6,411 nt of DNA, taken from NCBI GenBank assembly GCA_017463035.1, contig JAFTPY010000036.1:1-6411 (forward strand), in the 5' to 3' direction. Of the stretch, positions 1-6,315 are shown piece after piece; position 1 is the stretch's first letter, and the number at the start of each line of letters is the position of its first letter. Origin of the DNA: Lachnospiraceae bacterium (GTDB lineage Bacteria; Bacillota; Clostridia; Lachnospirales; Lachnospiraceae). A program made the position numbers and the translations under genes. The notes under the pieces are model-generated. The model was not told the DNA's origin and made no database searches. It worked only from the letters and a program-made list of their open reading frames with translations.

Positions 1-26
1 GAGTCCCACAATAATTTGCGGAACTC
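1..26 (-). terminator. Possible hairpin downstream of the DUF1846 gene
   Basis: Read on the minus strand, GAGTTCC (26-20) can pair with GGGACTC (7-1), giving 7 bp including one G-U pair around a 12-nt loop. It begins 8 nt after the stop codon of the DUF1846 gene, where the mntP operon might end. Any T-run would lie beyond the window edge, so terminator function cannot be judged. The stem is short and the loop large. Confidence 0.25.
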
Positions 27-33
27 TGATCCC

Positions 34-1503
34 TTATATTCCTTTTTTCAAAATCGGCTCGCAGGTTAAGTCAACTCCCAACTTCTTGAATACCCTAAGA
101 TCTACCTCGGAGAGCATAAACGAGGTATGCACCTGACATCCCTGAAGCTCCGGAAGCTTACTCATGGCTAAACGGGCATTCTCGTCATCTACCGCGGAAA
201 TTGCCAGTGCAATCAATACTTCATCCGTGTGTAAGCGTGGATTCTTACTTCCTAGGTAACCTACCTTTAAGTCCTGAATCGGCTCTATTGCCTGCGGAGA
301 AATCAAGTGTGTATCATGGTTCACTCCCGCAAGATATTTTAATGCGTTTAACAACAACGCTGCGGATGCACCGAGCAAATCCGAAGTCTTTGACGTAATC
401 ACCGTACCGTCCGCAAGCTCAATGGCCGCCGTAGCAACTCCCAAAGCCTCCGCACGTTTCTTTGCCGCAACGGTAACCGCACGATCGTCCGTCGTTACCT
501 TTGCCTGCTTCATCAAAATTTCAATCTTATAAACTTCGTTTTCCGTATCCTCGCCCTTTGCAAGCTTATTCATGGCACGATAATACCGGCGAATTACTTC
601 CATCCGGGAAGCCTGACAACAAACCTCATCGTCTATAATACAATTTCCTGCCATGTTTACGCCCATATCGGTAGGAGACTTATACAGGTTCTCCCCGTAA
701 ATCTCATCAAACACGGCATTCAGCACCGGAAATATCTCGATATCACGGTTATAATTTACCGCGGTCTCTCCGTAAGCCTCCAAATGGAACGGATCAATCA
801 TATTCACATCGTTCAAATCAGCCGTAGCTGCCTCATATGCCAGATTTACAGGATGCTTTAACGGCAGATTCCAAATCGGGAAAGTCTCAAACTTCGCATA
901 GCCGGCCTTAATTCCCCGCTTATTTTCATGATATAACTGGGAAAGACAGGTGGCCATCTTGCCGCTGCCCGGTCCCGGTGCGGTTACCACCACAAGCGGA
1001 CGGCTTGTCTCCACATAGTCGTTCTTTCCGAAGCCCTCATCACTGACAATCTGAGAAACATTGGTCGGATACCCCTCAATTACATAATGACGGTAAACCT
1101 TGATTCCCTTCTTCTCCAATTTTTCTTTAAACAAATCCGCCGCAACCTGTCCTGCATACTTGGTCACGACCACACTGCCGACATATAAACCGCAATCGCG
1201 ATACCCTTCCACAAGACGCACCACATCCTCATCATAGGTGATGCCCAAATCCTCACGTTTTTTATTCTGTTCAATCGAATCCGCACCGATGACAATAATC
1301 ACTTCCGCTTTATCCGCAAGCTTCAGAAGCATCTTTAATTTGCTGTCCGGCTCAAAGCCCGGCAGTACTCTGGACGCATGATAATCATCCAAAAGCTTTC
1401 CGCCGAACTCCAAATAAAGCTTATCTCCGAATTTCTCGATTCGCTTCATAATATATTCCGACTGCATCTTCAGATATTTGTCATTATCAAATCCGATTTT
1501 CAT
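34..1503 (-). CDS. DUF1846 family protein, function unknown
   Basis: A 489-residue cytoplasmic protein that I recognise as a DUF1846 family member from its overall sequence and length. This is a widespread family with solved structures but no firmly assigned reaction. Visible features are a beta-strand followed by IGADSIEQNKKREDLG (residues 72-87), a glycine-rich P-loop-like turn APGPGSGKMATC (175-186), a highly conserved central stretch with YAKFETFPIWNLP (202-214), and a C-terminal alpha/beta half with SAALLLNALKYLAG (380-393) and NPRLHTDEVLIALAIS (421-436). There is no signal peptide or membrane segment. The ATG start is supported by GAGAGGA, 8 nt upstream (rc of 1512-1518). The gene begins 23 nt after the mntP stop with its ribosome site in the gap, so co-transcription is likely. 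The family assignment is confident; any nucleotide-binding role is inference. Confidence 0.88.
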   Translation of the reverse strand: MKIGFDNDKYLKMQSEYIMKRIEKFGDKLYLEFGGKLLDDYHASRVLPGFEPDSKLKMLLKLADKAEVIIVIGADSIEQNKKREDLGITYDEDVVRLVEGYRDCGLYVGSVVVTKYAGQVAADLFKEKLEKKGIKVYRHYVIEGYPTNVSQIVSDEGFGKNDYVETSRPLVVVTAPGPGSGKMATCLSQLYHENKRGIKAGYAKFETFPIWNLPLKHPVNLAYEAATADLNDVNMIDPFHLEAYGETAVNYNRDIEIFPVLNAVFDEIYGENLYKSPTDMGVNMAGNCIIDDEVCCQASRMEVIRRYYRAMNKLAKGEDTENEVYKIEILMKQAKVTTDDRAVTVAAKKRAEALGVATAAIELADGTVITSKTSDLLGASAALLLNALKYLAGVNHDTHLISPQAIEPIQDLKVGYLGSKNPRLHTDEVLIALAISAVDDENARLAMSKLPELQGCQVHTSFMLSEVDLRVFKKLGVDLTCEPILKKGI

Positions 1504-1526
1504 CTCGTTTGTCCTCTCTTCTCTAC

Positions 1527-2084
1527 TTACAAAATTCCCAAATGCTCCAATAAAATCTTCGTTCCCAACAATATCAATACAATACCGCCGAACAACTCCG
1601 CCTTCGACTTATACTTTACACCGAAATGATTGCCGATTTTCACGCCAACAGCAGACAACGTAAAGGTAATCACACCGATAAAGGTCACAGCCCAACCTAT
1701 CTGCACCCGCATGAAAGCAAAAGAAACGCCCACTGCCAATGCATCGATGCTGGTAGCTACCGCCATAGGAAGCATTGCCTTAAAGCCGAAAGAAGAATTC
1801 AATTCCTCTTCCTGTTCCCGGGACTCTCTTATCATGTTAATGCCGATGATTCCTAAAAGAACAAAGGCTACCCAGTGGTCAAAGGCCTCTATGTACTTTG
1901 CAAAACTGCTTCCCAACAAATACCCGAGAAGCGGCATTCCCGCCTGAAAGCCACCGAAGTACAAACCAACGATAATACCGTGCTTTAACGTTACCTTCTT
2001 CACGGAAAGTCCTTTACAAATCGCCACCGCAAAAGCATCCATGGAAAGCCCTACCGCAATCAAAAACAGGTCCAACAGACTCAT
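1527..2084 (-). CDS. mntP: Putative manganese efflux pump MntP
   Basis: A 185-residue integral membrane protein of the MntP (formerly YebN, DUF204) family, which exports Mn2+ and protects against manganese excess. The length is normal for the family. It has the expected six hydrophobic segments as two related three-helix halves. Each half carries the hallmark acidic motif: GLSMDAFAV with Asp16 near the N terminus and TSIDALAVGVS with Asp114 in the second half. The conserved FGGFQAGMPLLG (43-54) and DHWVAFVLLGIIGINMI (69-85) segments are also present. A charged loop (86-95, RESREQEEEL) separates the halves. GGAGG lies 7 nt before the ATG (rc of 2092-2096). It is first in an operon with the DUF1846 gene, under the promoter at 2111-2139. 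Family assignment is strong; metal specificity is from family knowledge. Confidence 0.93.
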   Translation of the reverse strand: MSLLDLFLIAVGLSMDAFAVAICKGLSVKKVTLKHGIIVGLYFGGFQAGMPLLGYLLGSSFAKYIEAFDHWVAFVLLGIIGINMIRESREQEEELNSSFGFKAMLPMAVATSIDALAVGVSFAFMRVQIGWAVTFIGVITFTLSAVGVKIGNHFGVKYKSKAELFGGIVLILLGTKILLEHLGIL

Positions 2085-2110
2085 ATAAAAACCTCCATCA
2101 CATAAAATCT

Positions 2111-2139
2111 AGTCTACACGATTTTTAAATCAGTGTCAA
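2111..2139 (-). promoter_or_regulatory. Sigma-A-type promoter of mntP
   Basis: On the minus strand a perfect -35 TTGACA (2139-2134) is followed by a 17-nt spacer and a -10 TAGACT (2116-2111). Transcription would start near 2104, leaving a leader of about 20 nt. That is far too short for the manganese-sensing yybP-ykoY riboswitch found ahead of some mntP genes. An AAAATC/GATTTT dyad (2104-2109 and 2120-2125) brackets the -10 and could be an operator. Confidence 0.8.
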
Positions 2140-2154
2140 TATTTCACTCTGTTA

Positions 2155-2168
2155 TTTTTACGTAAAAA
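2155..2168. promoter_or_regulatory. 14-bp AT-rich palindrome between divergent promoters
   Basis: TTTTTACGTAAAAA is a perfect palindrome located upstream of the mntP -35 (2134-2139) and upstream of the divergent -10 at 2196-2201. The position would suit a regulator acting on either gene, but AT-rich palindromes also arise by chance in such spacers, and the site matches no operator consensus I can name with confidence. Confidence 0.25.
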
Positions 2169-2192
2169 AAGCGTGCATTCCGTCTGATTTTC

Positions 2193-2201
2193 TGTTATAC
2201 T
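2193..2201 (+). promoter_or_regulatory. Extended -10 promoter of the zinc-ribbon gene
   Basis: TGTTATACT contains a -10 TATACT (2196-2201) preceded by the extended -10 TGn motif. The -35 at a 17-nt spacing (GTGCAT, 2173-2178) is poor, which fits an extended -10 promoter. Transcription would start near 2208, about 40 nt before the ATG at 2249. Confidence 0.6.
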
Positions 2202-2237
2202 CTCCATAAAGATTGTTTTCGACAAAAGCTGCACATA

Positions 2238-2243
2238 GGGAGG
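2238..2243 (+). promoter_or_regulatory. Ribosome binding site that fixes the start at 2249
   Basis: GGGAGG lies 5 nt before ATG 2249. The alternative in-frame TTG at 2213 has no ribosome site and would fall almost on the predicted transcription start, so the 206-residue product is preferred over the 218-residue version. Confidence 0.8.
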
Positions 2244-2248
2244 ACAAC

Positions 2249-2869
2249 ATGGGACTTATACTCGGAATCGGCATTCCGTTGCTAATCAGCGGCATTGGTC
2301 TGATTTTACTGATTTGCACAATTTTATACTTTTACAAAAAGGCAAAAAACACTATGAACAATTTATTCGGAACGGATGATTTAGGGCAACTGATCGAAAC
2401 CCGGAACGAGGAGGTTGCCAATACCCCGAAGTCGGTTTCCGGCATGACCGCCGTATACGCTCCGACAATTCAGGAGGACTTCCCGGAGCTTAACTTAGTA
2501 GAATTAAAGGGAATTGCAGAAGATCATCTGAAGAATTATTTGTCAAACGAAAAAAAAGTTGCCGGCATCCGGATTCATCAAACCGAAATCAAAAATTACA
2601 CTAAAAAATCGGGCACCTGCGTTATCGTGTTCCAGTCCGGTGTCCAGTATCTGACCGGCACCACCAAGGTACAGGCCCGCTACAACACCCACATGATGTA
2701 TGTACAGGACGCCGCGGAATACGGCTATACCAAAGGATACAGTACCACCTGTCCGCATTGTGGCGGTGCCATTACGGATTTAGGCCGTAAAAACTGCGAT
2801 TACTGCGGCTCCGAAATTGTTCCGATTAACATCCACGTTTGGGAATTACACAAAATAGAGGAATCCTAA
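2249..2869 (+). CDS. Membrane-anchored zinc-ribbon protein, possibly Tim44-like
   Basis: A 206-residue protein starting at ATG 2249. Residues 2-28 form one strong hydrophobic helix (GLILGIGIPLLISG onward) followed by basic YKKAKN, which suggests an N-terminal anchor with the bulk in the cytoplasm. A flexible stretch (40-75) leads to a compact domain from FPELNLVELKGIAEDHLKNYL (78-98) through about 160, rich in beta-strands (CVIVFQSG, YLTGTTKVQARYN). It ends in a zinc ribbon with CPHC (168-171) and CDYC (183-186) and a short WELHKIEES tail. The order of FPxxN helix, mixed alpha/beta domain, two-CxxC ribbon and Trp-containing tail resembles Tim44-like (NTF2-fold) zinc-ribbon proteins of Firmicutes; this is an inference without a database search. 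It is monocistronic and divergent from mntP. Its 3' end abuts the inverted-repeat element 4 nt downstream. Function unknown. Confidence 0.8.
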   Translation: MGLILGIGIPLLISGIGLILLICTILYFYKKAKNTMNNLFGTDDLGQLIETRNEEVANTPKSVSGMTAVYAPTIQEDFPELNLVELKGIAEDHLKNYLSNEKKVAGIRIHQTEIKNYTKKSGTCVIVFQSGVQYLTGTTKVQARYNTHMMYVQDAAEYGYTKGYSTTCPHCGGAITDLGRKNCDYCGSEIVPINIHVWELHKIEES

Positions 2870-2872
2870 TAA

Positions 2873-3149
2873 AATGCGCAGCCCCGCTTTTGCGATTGGG
2901 AACTTTATAAAAATAGTCGAGGATTCTGTTATTTGTTTTTTAGAGCGCAACGCTCCGTCAAGCTTCCTCTAAGAACGACTAGGACGCTCGGGAGCGACCT
3001 CGCGCCCAGTCTTTTCTAAGAGGTGATTTCGACTGCGCTCTAAGCGCGCCCCTTCGGGAAATCAAAAACAAATAACAGAATCCTCGACTATTTCTTTCTA
3101 CAGTACTAACTTATCGCAAAAGCTCGCCACACCCGAGCCGCTGCGCATT
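2873..3149. repeat. 277-bp nested inverted-repeat element between convergent genes
   Basis: Three pairs of perfect inverted arms are nested. The outer arm AATGCGCAGC (2873-2882) pairs with 3140-3149 over 10 bp. The middle arm GCTTTTGCGAT (2886-2896) pairs with 3113-3123 over 11 bp. The inner arm is a perfect 30-bp repeat beginning AAATAGTCGAGGATTCTG (2911-2940 with 3064-3093). The single strand would fold into one long hairpin with two asymmetric internal loops; the larger one contains its own GCTCG/CGAGC stem (3122-3126 with 3134-3138). It fills nearly all of the gap between two convergent genes. Possible identities are a MITE-like non-autonomous element, a large bidirectional terminator, or a structured RNA. 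No clear target-site duplication and no coding sequence are visible. Confidence 0.85.
2941..3063. other. Highly structured loop inside the inverted repeat
   Basis: The 123 nt enclosed by the 30-bp arms are themselves a series of stems. TAGAGCGCA (2941-2949) pairs with TGCGCTCTA (3034-3042). CCTCTAAGAA (2966-2975) pairs with 3014-3023 with one mismatch. GACTAGG (2977-2983) pairs with 3005-3011 with one mismatch. CGCTC/GAGCG closes on 2 nt (2985-2996). Competing local hairpins also exist: GAGCG/CGCTC (2943-2947 and 2951-2955), GCGCT/AGCGC (3035-3039 and 3043-3047) and GATTTC/GAAATC (3025-3030 and 3058-3063). I see no start codon with a ribosome site and no promoter. Confidence 0.65.
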
Positions 3150-3171
3150 CACTTCCATTACTCCTGCTATA

Positions 3172-4512
3172 TTACTTCGTATAACCGAAAGCATAAATGG
3201 TAAACGTCTTATTCTCCTGACCGTCTGCCATACGAATTTCTACGGTATGCTCCGCTGCTTCCTTCTCGTCGATAAGAAGAACTACATTAGAGTTCCCCCA
3301 ACCGCCGGCACCGTTTACGGTCATTACTTTTTCACCGTCCACGTAAACATCTGCGTTACCGCACTCGTTACCGCCCTGTTTGCAGTTTAACAACAGGTTC
3401 TTACAGGTCAACGTCATCTTAAACGGTTCGTTGCCTGCGGAAGTATCGCGCATCCAGTTGTCCGGGAAGGAATGACCGCCCTTTACAACAAAGCCCTGTC
3501 CGCCGGTATCTGCCTTCGTAAATGCACCCAATTCAAAGGTAACATCCGTATACTTAGAGGTAATCATCTCCATACCGGAGAAATCTCTACCCTTTACAGC
3601 ATTTTCCGGAATTGCATTCATTTCTTCCGCTTCTTCCTCATCCACGGTACGAATCAACTCCATGATAAAATCCTTCATTACGGTATGTCCGTAGTTGTTC
3701 GGATGATAGGAATCCGCATAGAACTTATTCTTCGTCATGTACTTCTTCGTAATTGCCGGATTAATACCGTCCTTTACACACACCACCGGGATATCGTAAT
3801 GCTTGGAAATCGGAATATGCTCGTTCTGTACATTCCACATATCATCTCTTACCGCAAAAATCATAATCACCGCAGCATCGTTATCCTGAGAAAGTACATC
3901 ATACACAATACTTTCATAACCGCGCCCCTTAGTAACTTCTGCGTAATCATTTACTTCAAACTCAATGAGGAACAAATCCGGCTCTGCTCCCAAAGCTTCC
4001 ACAACATCACGCTGGAAACGGATTACACCGAGCGAAGACGGAGTTCCGCTTAAGCCCGCATTTACATAATTGATGTTTTCACCGCCGTTTACACCATACG
4101 TCTTGCCGAACTCTTCCGCAAACAAATAAGCATACCCCTTGCTCATCGGGCTTGCATTACCTCCTTCGGTAATGGAACCGCCCAAGGTAGCAATATTTAC
4201 GGTCTCACCGTTTCTTGCCTTTTCAAGCACCTTCTTTAAACGCGCATTGTTTCCGGTAGACATCACAGAATCTGCCAGCATATTCTCATACCAGTTCGGA
4301 TCCTGGGTCGGCTTCGGAGTTGCGGTCGGTTTCGGGGTTGCGGTCGGCTTCGGAGTCGCTGTCGGTTCCGGAGTTGCCGTCGGTTCCGGAGTTGCGGTTG
4401 CCTCTACAGCTGCCGTCGGAGTCGCTTCCGGCTCTGCGGTGGTCGGCTTGTTACATGCCGCCAGCGCCAATGCTGTCGCACATGCAACGAAAAACAATAC
4501 TTTCTTTTTCAT
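3172..4512 (-). CDS. Surface lipoprotein SGNH/GDSL hydrolase (putative carbohydrate esterase)
   Basis: A 446-residue exported protein. Residues 1-20 are a lipoprotein signal with lipobox LAAC (Cys20), so it should be membrane-anchored outside the cell. A Thr-Pro linker follows, with five hexapeptide units TPEPTA/TPKPTA/TPKPTQ (41-70). The SGNH domain (about 75-290) shows block I GGSITEGG with nucleophile Ser113, block II NAGLSGT with Gly153, block III FEVND with Asn188, and block V DSYHP with Asp267 and His270, so the catalytic set is complete. Residues 326-446 are a beta-rich domain (ADVYVDGE, HTVEIR, FTIYAFGY), perhaps carbohydrate-binding. The family commonly removes acetyl or other acyl groups from polysaccharides; the substrate here is inference. 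AGAAAGGA lies about 9 nt before the ATG. It starts 38 nt after its paralogue's stop, indicating an operon, and it ends 22 nt from the inverted-repeat element. Confidence 0.88.
   Translation of the reverse strand: MKKKVLFFVACATALALAACNKPTTAEPEATPTAAVEATATPEPTATPEPTATPKPTATPKPTATPKPTQDPNWYENMLADSVMSTGNNARLKKVLEKARNGETVNIATLGGSITEGGNASPMSKGYAYLFAEEFGKTYGVNGGENINYVNAGLSGTPSSLGVIRFQRDVVEALGAEPDLFLIEFEVNDYAEVTKGRGYESIVYDVLSQDNDAAVIMIFAVRDDMWNVQNEHIPISKHYDIPVVCVKDGINPAITKKYMTKNKFYADSYHPNNYGHTVMKDFIMELIRTVDEEEAEEMNAIPENAVKGRDFSGMEMITSKYTDVTFELGAFTKADTGGQGFVVKGGHSFPDNWMRDTSAGNEPFKMTLTCKNLLLNCKQGGNECGNADVYVDGEKVMTVNGAGGWGNSNVVLLIDEKEAAEHTVEIRMADGQENKTFTIYAFGYTK
4307..4396 (-). repeat. Five tandem 18-bp units encoding the Thr-Pro linker
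   Basis: Five near-identical 18-bp units, each beginning GTCGG on the plus strand (4307, 4325, 4343, 4361, 4379), encode hexapeptides such as TPKPTA and TPEPTA of the lipoprotein. The unit is a multiple of three, so gain or loss of copies would change linker length without a frameshift. Thr-Pro linkers of this kind hold a catalytic domain away from the cell surface. Confidence 0.9.
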
Positions 4513-4550
4513 CTTCTTAAATCCTTTCTACATTCCTTCTCTATAAGCAG

Positions 4551-6260
4551 TTACGCTTCCGGCGCTTCATATCCGAAGCCCAAAATCGTAAACTTCTTAT
4601 CCTTTGTTTCCGGATTCTTTCGAATCTCCACCGTATGTACGGTATTTTCTTTGCCGCGGTACGCAATCTGTGCCGTGCTGTGGGTCCAGCCCACCGCATG
4701 CGGATCTGCCGTTAAAACAAACTCACCGTCCACATAAATATCTGCCTTGCCGAACTCCATACTTCCGGTGTCCTTCGTAATTGCAAGCAGATACGGGCTC
4801 TTAATCTTAATGACAAACGGCTCGTCCCCGGTCTCCCCCGTTGCGGTCCAGTTGTTCGGGAACATCGGCGTACGGAAGTTGTCCAGATTCATCTCCACAT
4901 AATGCAAATCCTTGTCGGACTCCGTAAAGGCTCCGCAGGAAATCTCCGCACCGTCAAACCCGTCCAAACGGTCCAACAGGCGTACATTCACAAACTCCGG
5001 TTTGAATACCGTTTCCAGTGCCTCGTAATCCGGCTCAACTCCTACCGGGCTCTCCTCCGCCTTGGCAAACAAATAGTCCAGACCGTCCGCCATAATACGG
5101 TGTCCGTCGCTGGTCGGATGATAAATATCGTAAAAGAAACGGTTCTTAGAAATAATACGTCCTCCGTCTGCCGGAAGATAGAACTGCTCCACCACAGAAT
5201 CTCTCGTACTTACCATCGGTAAATCGTAGCGAACACCCACCGGAGACAAACGCTCCTGCAGGTTCCAGTCATTTTCGAATACGGAGAACAGTAAAATCAC
5301 CGCCGGCGCATTGTCCGAGAACAAAATCTTACGAACCAAAGTCTCGTAGCAATCGCCCTTGGTCTCGTCTCCCTCATCGTTTACCGCAAACTCCACTACA
5401 ACAATATCCGGCTTATCTCCTCTGCCGAGAATATCTCTTTCATATCGAATCATACCCAGCTCCGAAGAGGTGCCGCCCACGCCGGCCTTGGTGTAGTGTA
5501 CATTATCTCCCTTTGCGAACCGTGCGCAGAACCGGTCATAGGCCACCTTGGAATAACAGGTCTTCTGACTCGGAGTCGCCCCCGCTCCCTCCGTAATGGA
5601 ACCGCCGATAAAGGCAATGGTCACATCCTCTCCTGCCTTTGCCTTCTCAATGGCACGCTTTAGGCGGACATTGTTTCCCAGAGAAACAAAAGACTTTGCA
5701 ATCATCTCCTTGTATGCCGGACTGTCAAAATCCACCGGTGCATCCGGAATAAACTCCGGTGCGGTGTAGCCGTCGTTCAGATACAAACGAACACTGATGG
5801 TTGCCACTTCCCAGTTTGCCGGAAACTCAAATACAAACTGACCTACGCAGAAATCGTCCTCACTCCATGTGATTTCAGACAGCGGAATCTCTACCTCGGA
5901 ACCGTTGGTCACTACCTTCGTCACATGTCTCGTCCCACTTTTATACATGTCGGACTTTCCATACATATGTAATACAAACTCCGCCTCCTGTGTGGTGTTT
6001 TCACAGGTCACGGCCACTCCTACGGAATGTACCAGCTTTTTAAAGCCATCGGAGGAATTTAACAGTTCTAAAAGAGCCTCATCCTCTACTCTTCCGATGG
6101 TTTTCGCATAATTTGAAAGTCTGCCGTTATCCAGAAACAACGGACTGAGACTGCCGCCCTCCGGCTTTCCGTAAGCTTCTATGGTCTTATCATACAACAC
6201 AAAAATACTCGGACGCTTCTTTGTCGGATCCTTCGGTGCTTTCGGTCCTCCGTTACTCAT
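4551..6260 (-). CDS. Signal-less SGNH/GDSL hydrolase with extra N-terminal domain
   Basis: A 569-residue protein with no signal peptide or membrane helix, so probably cytoplasmic. ATG 6260 is chosen because AAGGAG sits 6 nt upstream (rc of 6267-6272); an in-frame TTG at 6326 would add 22 residues but lacks this support. Domains: an N-terminal beta-rich region of unrecognised family (about 18-165); an SGNH hydrolase (about 185-400) with GGSITEG (Ser221), AGVGGTSSELG (Gly260), EFAVND (Asn294) and DIYHP (Asp378, His381); and a C-terminal beta domain (about 438-564) with FPNNW, ADIYVDGE, HTVEIR and FTILGFGY. The SGNH and C-terminal domains are clearly paralogous to the lipoprotein encoded just downstream, for example the shared GNNxRLK lead-in and GGSITEG. 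The catalytic set is intact. It is likely an intracellular deacylase acting on imported glycan fragments; this role is inference. Confidence 0.88.
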   Translation of the reverse strand: MSNGGPKAPKDPTKKRPSIFVLYDKTIEAYGKPEGGSLSPLFLDNGRLSNYAKTIGRVEDEALLELLNSSDGFKKLVHSVGVAVTCENTTQEAEFVLHMYGKSDMYKSGTRHVTKVVTNGSEVEIPLSEITWSEDDFCVGQFVFEFPANWEVATISVRLYLNDGYTAPEFIPDAPVDFDSPAYKEMIAKSFVSLGNNVRLKRAIEKAKAGEDVTIAFIGGSITEGAGATPSQKTCYSKVAYDRFCARFAKGDNVHYTKAGVGGTSSELGMIRYERDILGRGDKPDIVVVEFAVNDEGDETKGDCYETLVRKILFSDNAPAVILLFSVFENDWNLQERLSPVGVRYDLPMVSTRDSVVEQFYLPADGGRIISKNRFFYDIYHPTSDGHRIMADGLDYLFAKAEESPVGVEPDYEALETVFKPEFVNVRLLDRLDGFDGAEISCGAFTESDKDLHYVEMNLDNFRTPMFPNNWTATGETGDEPFVIKIKSPYLLAITKDTGSMEFGKADIYVDGEFVLTADPHAVGWTHSTAQIAYRGKENTVHTVEIRKNPETKDKKFTILGFGYEAPEA

Positions 6261-6266
6261 ATCCTT

Positions 6267-6272
6267 CTCCTT
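6267..6272 (-). promoter_or_regulatory. Ribosome binding site that fixes the start at 6260
   Basis: On the minus strand AAGGAG stands 6 nt before ATG 6260. It decides against the upstream in-frame ATG at 6290 and TTG at 6326, neither of which has a comparable site. The residues added by the longer versions are basic and show no signal peptide. Confidence 0.8.
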
Positions 6273-6315
6273 TCCGAATGCTTTCCGCATCAGTTCTCCG
6301 GCAAGCATCCGCACG

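Noticed and set aside
2213..2248. TTG start adding 12 residues to the zinc-ribbon protein
   Set aside because: It lies almost at the predicted transcription start, without a ribosome site; ATG 2249 follows GGGAGG.
2085..2248. yybP-ykoY manganese riboswitch ahead of mntP
   Set aside because: The promoter at 2111-2139 leaves only about 20 nt of leader, too short for the riboswitch, and no matching structure is seen upstream.
3472..4053. 193-codon plus-strand reading frame
   Set aside because: It lies fully opposite the SGNH domain, and its translation resembles no protein family I know.
4307..4396. CRISPR-like direct repeats
   Set aside because: The units are contiguous, 18 bp, without spacers, and encode a protein linker.
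4139..4546. Plus-strand reading frame rich in GVAVGFGVAVGS
   Set aside because: It is the antisense of the lipoprotein's Thr-Pro repeat linker; it lacks a ribosome site and overlaps a well-supported gene.
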